Shown in pieces: positions 57,110 to 64,000 of a stretch of DNA of 64,000 nt. The notes beneath the pieces were generated by a model that had not been told where the DNA came from, did not search any database, and was given only the letters and a program-made list of their open reading frames with translations. Position 1 is the stretch's first letter. Each line of letters opens with the position of its first letter. Position numbers and translations under genes: made by a program. Origin of the DNA: Tricholoma matsutake (taxonomy: Eukaryota > Basidiomycota > Agaricomycetes > Agaricales > Tricholomataceae); assembly GCA_026075535.2 (NCBI GenBank), contig AP026541.1, positions 3,596,001-3,660,000 of the forward strand, given 5' to 3'.

Positions 57110-58524
57110 CAATTTTGTTATAATAGGGGTTTGTATTTTGTTAGGTCAAGGAGTACTTATTCTGCAATGTACATCAAGACACCCTAAGCCTTGAGATAGC
57201 ATAGCACCATCTGCAATACATGTCCAAATCTGCATGAATGCCTGAGAACCTCATGAATGAAACCCTTGTGAATCAGAAATGGCTAAGGGAAGTCTGATGC
57301 AAAGGTATAGATACCTGCACATTATGCAAACGGGAGGCCCTGGTAGTAAGGAAAATGATAGTGCTGGCAGTGCAAGAACCTAAGGTAGTTGTTAAAATAT
57401 GTGAACAATGCATGATTGTGTGACATACCATAAGTGTGGCAGTGATAGTGTCATGTTCCACCTGGAGTGCTGGAATGCCACATTAAATCAATGTCATGGA
57501 TTGATAGTGTGATGTACACAATTCACTTTACTGCCAGCTATATGCGCTACCCTCACTCAGAGAAGTGGCGCATGACTGAGAAACCACCAGTTACTCACTG
57601 GCAGGCGAGGAAAGGTTAGACTGACTCTACAGACAGATAACGACATACCATGCTTCATTCCCAGTCATATGCACTACACTTTCTGCCTAAAATTGCACCC
57701 TTGGAGAACTTGAATTGGAGAAGCATGGCTGTGCTTGTGTGTCATTTTATCAACTTGAAGACAGCCCATGAGGGTATGAGAAGAGGGTGGGGAGACTCGG
57801 AATAGTGACAAGCTGGACAAGGGAGAGACGTGATGACTTTCTCAAGGTTCAGATAAATGCGACCAAATAGGAAGAAATTGAGTTTCAGTTGACTTTCAGT
57901 GGGATCAATATTGATGATCAAGAAACCCAAAGTCACAAAGTTGGAAGAGTAAGTCAAAATTGATGTATATATCTCAAGGAGAATAGTTGGTTAATAGCTA
58001 TTAATATGAGATAATGATTTTAATGTGAGAGAATATATAATAATGTTAGATAATAGAGCATATTCGCACCCACCCAAATCAACGATTTGATCAAAAATTT
58101 GACATCCAACCAAAATTTGGATTGGCTTGAATGGGTAGTGTCACCATGACAAATTCTGACAGGTGTGATGATGAGATCATTGGCCACTATATTGAGCATG
58201 GAACGAGTACATATCTAACTGACAGTGACACTGGCAACAACATGTTGGTGAGTACTAGAAAACATATTTGACTAACCTCCCTTTGTGCAAGAGGGACAGC
58301 ATTATATACATCACTAACAATAAAAATTCTAATAATAAAAATTGGCCCTTCCCACTTCACTTTCTAAATTCTGAGCGAGTGAAGGATAGCATCGAAAGAG
58401 AAAAAAGCCTGCAAGGGGGATAGGATAGTAGTGTTAGGGCACCATTGTTGTCCTCGTGCCATCCCACTGTTCATCACCATTGGTAGTCAGACCCTGGTGT
58501 CACCTTCATCATCCCTTCTCGTGT
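57110..58524. other. AT-rich spacer, no feature seen
   Basis: No coding trace, tandem repeat or terminal inverted repeat recognised by eye. Confidence 0.5.
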
Positions 58525-58532
58525 GACACATT

Positions 58533-59390
58533 TAGTGTTTAAAGGTCCAGTCTGTAGGACCGAAAAAAAGACCGAAACTGAACTGAACTGGACCGATTAG
58601 GACCGGACCAGTGGTCTATTTATGGACCGGTCTTTGTCAGTCCAGTTGCTGGTCTTTCATTTTGAAAAATATAGTAGGACCAATGAAAAACCGGTTCAAA
58701 CCAGTTGCGACTGGTCTTTCATCTGAACGTATGTTGGACCTTACTCCCACACATATTTACTTCATTTTCGGTCCCTGGATCATCAAAAACGGTCAAGAAT
58801 TGGTTGAGATATGACCAAAAACATTTTTGTACAAGTATTTTGTTGTATCAGAACAACTTTGATTGCATTGTTTATTACCTGAGCTATAATTTTTTTTGTA
58901 CAGCTATATGACATCATAAAAGTAACAACAACACACCTAATCATATGTACCATGGGATTTTATTCATATAACAGCCCAAATGAGTGCAACTACAAACTAC
59001 AAATTACAAACTACAAACTACAAATTACAAACTACAAACTGCAACTTGAATGCATGTCCTTTCAGTTTTGGCCATATCTCAGTCAAATCTTGACGGAATT
59101 GCTTAAATGTTGAATCGGTCTATGGAGCATTACAATCTCTATCCATGAATATAGTATATATGAGGTAATGGTCATATTTGTTGAGATACATATGGTTATT
59201 TGGCATGATAAATTTTATGACAAAAGACTGGTCTGAACCAGTCTTTTTTCAGTCCATGGACCGATTAGGACCAGTCCTAAAGGGTCCGGTTGTGGTCCTC
59301 CAATATCTGGGTCGGTCCTAGACCGGTTGGGGTTGCCGGTTGCCCCATTTGGAAGTCAAAAACCAGACTGGACTGGACCTTTAAACACTA
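58533..59390. mobile_element. hAT-like MITE, 858 bp, with 8-bp target duplication
   Basis: Perfect 20-bp terminal inverted repeats: TAGTGTTTAAAGGTCCAGTC at 58533-58552 and its reverse complement at 59371-59390. GACACATT is duplicated at 58525-58532 and 59391-59398. Subterminal regions are packed with GGACC/GGTCC words, possible transposase-binding sites. There is no coding sequence, so it must be mobilised by an autonomous relative. The 8-bp duplication is the hallmark used to assign hAT. Confidence 0.93.
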
Positions 59391-59398
59391 GACACATT

Positions 59399-60018
59399 TC
59401 CCAGTCTTCATGCTTCTGTTGTCTAATCACCCCATGAGGGCCTCACAGTGATAGCGGTGGTCATCTGGCATTGTCGTCATTATGTGCCACCAGGGCATGA
59501 GCACCCTCACCTGCTTACAGTGGCAATGGTGGGTGCTGGGTGGTTGTCTAGCTGTTCTGAGAGATGAGGCCATTAGCGGTAGTTGTAGCATGGGTCTAGG
59601 TAGTGTTGCTTTTGAATCAGGTTGATAGGGTGCAGTGGTCATCAAAGTGGCCATTATGGAGATGTGGGATGGCATGTGAGAAGCAGGGAGGCAACATGGC
59701 AGAGGAGGGCTGTATGATTCAAGTTGAAGTCGACATTCCATTTTCGTCCAGGGCATTCCTTTTTTGGTGTGTGACATGACCAAATCTGGGCATCAGGAAA
59801 ATGAACTGAATTTACAGAAATTTGAAGCGAGTTGCAAATATGCTCTATACATGGGTTTCTTACTGGGGCTGAGCGCTGAGTGCTGAGCCTTTGTGTGCAC
59901 ATAACAAGACCAAATGAAAGGTCACTTGACCCACAGCGCTCAAATCCTGCACTTGCATGACTCTTGAGATCTTGAGACTTTGTTTGTAAGTCAAAGGGAA
60001 ACTGCAGGGTATTCACCA
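59399..60018. other. Spacer
   Basis: No supported gene. Short minus-strand frames continue from the pseudogene to its right but with no resemblance to its parent. Confidence 0.4.
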
Positions 60019-60534
60019 TCAAACCAGAACAGAATCTGGGCCCCGGAATATTCGATGAAAAAATAAAGTCATAAGTAAGGTCTCCTTCCATGTGAGAGGT
60101 TGACACCCAGCTACTATACTGTCAGATTTGAAAGACCCATGATTGAAGGCAGAGGCAGTGCAGTTCCAAGCATGGGACTGGTTGGGATGTGCACGAGCTT
60201 GGAGAGACAAGCTCCAAGCTCTTTTGATGATCACGTCACCATGCATGGGCTGACAGATAGAACTTATCATCCCAGGACATAGACCAGGCAAGTATTGTCC
60301 ATTACCAAGGACTGGGCATCCCAACCCATAGCTAGAAGATGGGTCGAAGGACTTTAAAAGGATGGTACAGAGAAGCTTGCGCAGTTGGGGATGGCAGGCT
60401 ATGCAGGAACCTTGAGGGGTAAAACTATTTGAGGGGCACGATATCATGTATTTTCCATTGGATTCCAAGTCTATACCAGTTGGTTTCTTGCATATGTAAG
60501 GCAAAAGCTCAACAAGCGCTGCAAGAAACTTCAC
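60019..60534 (-). pseudogene. Distant broken copy of the cysteine-rich membrane protein gene
   Basis: Minus-strand frame with SNGKYMISCPSNSFTPQGSC and IACHPQ, then a rearranged middle, and CQPLTWKETLLMTLFF at the end, matching parental SNGKCVTSCPSNSFTATGSC, VACHP and PLAWWEILLMAL. It covers the last ectodomain repeats up to the membrane helix. It is richer in A+T and poorer in CpG than the copies at 30.9 and 37.7 kb, as expected for longer residence in the repeat compartment. Confidence 0.85.
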
Positions 60535-60639
60535 ATGCTAAATGAAAGTAAGCAGTGAGATAACAACTGGTACCTAGGGTGGATAGGACCCTGGATAATA
60601 CCTATGGAGGCTGGGTCCCAAAAAGGCTGAAATTTGGGG

Positions 60640-60850
60640 TTTTTGTCTGGACAGATTTTCATGAATTTTGTCTGGATTTCACCTAGCCAGGCAGTCCGAG
60701 TCCATTTTTGTCTGGACATGGGGATCTAGCCTTTTGGAGGGCTAAATTTGTCAGTACTTTACACTCTGAGTCCGCTCGGACTCCACTCAGATTGGGGGGG
60801 GGGAGTGTAAAGACCTCAAATTTGTCTGGAATCAGGGATCTAGCCTCCCA
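60640..60850. repeat. TTTGTCTGGA repeats and a 46-bp mini TIR insertion
   Basis: TTTGTCTGGA or a close form occurs about five times. A 26-bp direct repeat (TTTGTCTGGA ... GGGATCTAGCCT) starts at about 60703 and 60821. Between them CACTC ... GAGTG (60762-60807), flanked by TA and then ACTTTA/TAAAG, repeats the termini of the TIR family at 6822-8630 with almost no interior. AAATTTGTC flanks this on both sides (60744-60752, 60818-60826). Confidence 0.6.
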
Positions 60851-61029
60851 GGGGCCTCCAAAATTGCTGGAGACTGCCAGAATTGCCCCAAATGTGCTTA
60901 GAATTGCACTACATGCTCTAGTATGCATTAAACCCATGTATAATATGCTAGAAATCAAGTTTCTTCTTCATCTTCCTGAACACTGCTCTGTCCATGTTTA
61001 TGGAACAATCACATCACTTCTTTAAACTT

Positions 61030-62160
61030 ATCCTCATGTGCAAACAGGCTTTTGAAGTGCTTGGCATCTTATTGTCCAAGTTCAATGCCACTGGCAGAAG
61101 TTTTTGGTGGAAAAGAGAGCAGACAGAGGAACAAATGTAAGCTGAACAAAGCAAACTGGCTTGTTTGCAAGAGTGATGTTGCCTCAGGAATAGAATGAAA
61201 TTGGTGTGCATGCATATGCTCGAAGATTTGGACAGCAACATTTGAGACTGCACAGATGCTAGAAGAATCTGATACAGATTCATGTCTGCCATTTTTGCTG
61301 CCAGTCTTTGAGTATAATGCAATGCAATCACTTGAGTGACTAGGTAAGTTGTCATTCAGAATGAGAAACACTGTGACATACCTTGGCCAATGCAAAGACC
61401 TGTGTCCATGAATATAATCCCATAATCTCCAAGCTTGAGTGGCCTGAGGATGGTCACTCTTCCATAAATTACTTTGTTGAGGAGAGGGACCTTGGCCTGT
61501 GTGAATATCTTTTTGCGTTGAGCGGCTACCTAGGTAAAAACATCACTAGTTAGTATGGAGCTTGGTGGCAGACATTTGTCCCACCTGCTTTGCTAACGTG
61601 GATGCAGTCACTGCAGCAGCATTTGCAGCATTGCCACTTGGAAGTGGATCTACTGTTGATCCATCCACATGCCCCTCGCACAGGTGCCCACCATCGGGCT
61701 GAACATTCATACCTCGTGCCGACAGCCTTCTCATCCTGTGACCTCATGGAAACAAGTAATAATCTGTTGCTTAAGAGTTGCCGTCTTCTTCTTGTCACTG
61801 TCCAGAACATCTCGTGAGAGTTTAGTTCTTACTCCATTGGCAGCTTGGTGCATTTGATGTGAGTGTCGCATACGCACCAGGGCATCAAAGTCAAGATCTT
61901 CAAAGGTAACTAATCCTTGTCCTATTGGTTTTGCAGGTTCATCAGATGCTTGGATTGCTGGGAGACCATATATTAAGTCACAAATCTTGCACAATTCTTG
62001 CGTGAGTATCTCTTCTGCATCTCCATCCATCTCATCAGCTACAGCTTGACTGAACATGTCACACATTAAATCAGTCAAACTCAGTGTAATGAAAATCCAG
62101 ACATACACTATCATTGCCTTGTCAGCCAGTACTGCCATTGCTGCACAAGTTAGGTTAAGC
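61030..62160 (-). pseudogene. Repeat-family hypothetical gene, degenerate
   Basis: Minus-strand traces in order: AVADEMDGDAEEILTQELCK, GLVTFEDLDFDALVRMRHSH, KKKTATLKQQIITCFHEVTG (near 61735), SGNAANAAAVTASTLAKQ (near 61600), then a gap and SDCIALYSKTGSKNGRHESV, NVAVQIFEHMHAHQFHSIPEA and LCLLSFPPKTSASGIELG (near 61070). I recall a widespread Agaricomycete hypothetical family with this order, often beside transposons, but no domain name. Frame changes and lost junctions show it is not intact. Confidence 0.5.
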
Positions 62161-62219
62161 AGTTCTTCTTCTTGTTTCTTGCTTCGTGAAAGGGTCTTGT
62201 CTTCTTCCTGATTGGTGCT

Positions 62220-62510
62220 CCACAATGAACCAACAACAATGGGAGGGGAGGGACAACAACAATGACAGTGGACAATGATGATAACAGGGGACAGCGACAG
62301 TGGCAGGGACGACAACAGGGGATGATGATGATGAGGGGGAGGGGGGGAGAACGACCATGACAACAGGATGACAATGGAGACGAGAGGGGGGGACAATGAC
62401 AATGCCCACCCCCAGCCTCATGAGCAACTGCTCATAGGGTGGACCATGGGTGGAATGATGATGAGGCCCACCACAGCACCCTGGAGACAAAAAGGGGGGG
62501 GACTTTTTGT
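62220..62510. repeat. Fragment of the hairpin element family
   Basis: Contains CCACCCCCAGCCTCATGAGC, then AACTGCTCATAGGGTGGAC (compare 7991-8024) and a purine-rich tract. It ends in GGGGGGGACTTTTTG, like the hairpin/T-run ends elsewhere. It adjoins foldback element B. Confidence 0.6.
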
Positions 62511-62599
62511 ATTTTTTGTCCTTTGATATCTATAGTTATATTCAATTAAACTATTCATAAAAGATACCCCAAAGAAATTAGTAGTTTGGATATCTGTGA

Positions 62600-63690
62600 A
62601 GGTCTGTAATGAGGTCAGGAGAAGTTTGCCAATTATAAGGACATCAGTAGAAGTTTGTAATGAGGTCAGTAAAGTTTTGTAATGAGGTCAGTGAAGTTTT
62701 GTAATGAAGTCAATAAAGCTTTGTAATGAGGTCAGTAAAGTTTTGTAATGAGGTCAGTAAAGTTTTGTAATGAGGTCAATAAAGCTTTGTAATGAGGTCA
62801 GTAATGAGGTCAACAACATTTTGTAGTGAGGTCAGCAAAAGTTTGTAATGAGTTCAGTGAAATTTTGTAATGAGGTCAGTAAAAGTTGGTAATGAAGTCA
62901 ACAAATTTTTGTAATGAGGTCCGCAAAAGTTTGTAATGAGATCAGTGAAATTTTGTAATGAGGTCAGTAAAAGATTGTAATGGTATGATGTTAGTAACAG
63001 TTTGTAATCAAGTCAGTAAAAGTATGTAAATAAGGTCAGTCAATGTGTGCAATGAGGTCAGTAAAAGCTTATAATCAAGTTGGCAAAAGCTTGTAAACCA
63101 GTCAGTACAAGTTTGCAGTGACTTTGTGCACAAAAATTAGGGACACGATATAGTGGACACCTACTTTCATGCCTCGTGGTATCTGCACACAACACAACCA
63201 AACAACTCACACTGCCAACTGCATGAGACATACTAATGGCTCATTCATTCACACATGTCATTTTTGTAAGTCTTGCATCATTAAATGTGTAAATGACAAA
63301 TTAATGTTTATATTCACAGGTTAATACTTTGTGGCATTTGGTAAGCATATTGAGCTTAAATGTGAAATCAACCTGACGACCTATTGCAAGTTAAGTAATG
63401 ACTTTTGTAAGTTGTTTTTTAGTCAATATATTTATAGTGCTAACTAAGTCGATCATTAGAAGCACATTATTGACTTCACTACAAACTTGTTCACTGCTTT
63501 GTTACAAACCTTTATTGACCTTGGCATAAACTATTACAAAAATATTATTGACTTTAATACAAGCCATTACAAATTTGTTTACTGACTTTGTTACAAACCT
63601 TTACTGAGCTTGGTGTAAACTATTACAAACATGTTATTGACTTCAATACAAACAAACCATTACAGACTTGTTTACTGACTTTGTTCAGTA
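62600..63690. mobile_element. Foldback-type element B with tandem-repeat arms
   Basis: Left arm (62640-63120): about 20 units of roughly 22 bp, TTTTGTAATGAGGTCAGTAA type. Core (63141-63183): GACACGATATAGTGGACACC, then TACTTTCATGCCTCGTGG, which is the reverse complement of the core of element A. Right arm (63470-63685): inverted words (TTGACTTCACTACAAAC, TTTGTTACAAACCTTTACTG). So it has inverted arms of tandem repeats about a shared core. The right arm runs directly into the next element at 63696. Confidence 0.7.
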
Positions 63691-63695
63691 CTTTA

Positions 63696-64000
63696 CAGTC
63701 CCCCACCTGTCCTAGTGGAGTCCAAGTGGAGTCCAAGTGGAATGCATTTCAACCAAATGATAAGTCAATTAGATATGAGCTCAAAGGACTTCGGAGTTGG
63801 TGAATTTCATAAAGTACCCACAAAATAAATTTGTGTACTGCAGGAATTGAACTCAAGACCTCACCATAAGGAATCACATGACAAACCAAACAAGTGTGCT
63901 CAACCACTTGAGCCACAGGAGATTTATTAGGGTTCAATATAAGGTTTACTTATGACTCAACTTTTCATATTCTTCGAGGAGGCATTTTTCAAACAATTAA
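63696..64000. mobile_element. Left end of a TIR element with a tRNA-like unit, runs off the window
   Basis: CAGTCCCCCACCTGTCC preceded by TTTA matches the left end at 6822, followed by GGAGTCCAAGTGGAGTCCAAG subterminal repeats. A minus-strand tRNA-like unit lies at 63840-63922, with A box in CTGTGGCTCAAGTGGTTGAG and B box in GAGTTCAATTCCTG. This is the same order (terminus, repeats, outward tRNA-like unit) as the complete element, and the tRNA-like unit is the close relative of that at 8338-8430. Confidence 0.7.

Overview
The window reads as nuclear DNA of a mushroom-forming basidiomycete (Agaricomycetes). The evidence is many 45-65 bp GT-AG introns, a cerato-platanin, an Agaricomycete-type AESYGG serine carboxypeptidase, an HMG-box regulator and several repeat gene families that I associate with Agaricomycetes. 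All identifications are from reading motifs and translating by eye; no database was searched.

Layout. (1) 1-8.6 kb is repeat DNA: a CpG-bearing but broken Ty3/gypsy polyprotein (minus strand), a degenerate conserved hypothetical gene, and a 1.8 kb element (6822-8630). That element has terminal inverted repeats, outward-pointing tRNA-like sequences near both ends, a tandem intron/exon-like array and several GC-rich hairpins. (2) 8.6-38.1 kb is a host gene island, rich in CpG: cerato-platanin (-), TRM2-type tRNA methyltransferase (-), CNNM/Mam3-type membrane protein (+), glyoxalase-like protein (-), serine carboxypeptidase (+), HMG-box protein (-), a single-pass membrane protein (+), a TRAIP-like RING protein (-), a large cysteine-rich membrane protein (+) with a broken tandem copy, an SDR (-), a small cystine-knot-like secreted peptide (-) and a PP2C phosphatase (-). 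For eight genes the exon junctions could be solved to the base, and each total is an exact multiple of three. (3) 38.1-64 kb is an AT-rich, CpG-poor repeat compartment. It holds a broken HECT-like gene with a foldback element inside it, a nuclease-like gene split by a Ty3/gypsy chromovirus with clear LTRs and a 5-bp target duplication, two foldback elements with arms of short tandem repeats, a diverged copy of the hairpin/intron element, an rve-type integrase fragment, a hAT-like MITE with 8-bp target duplications, another broken piece of the cysteine-rich gene, and the left end of another tRNA-like/TIR element running off the window.

Host genes mostly alternate in divergent and convergent pairs with short shared promoters (TRM2/CNNM, glyoxalase-like/carboxypeptidase, RING/cysteine-rich). 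I see no biosynthetic cluster. The strongest candidates for something undescribed are the tRNA-like/TIR element family with its spliced-looking non-coding hairpin exons, and the 17-exon CNNM gene with a predicted 3-nt micro-exon.
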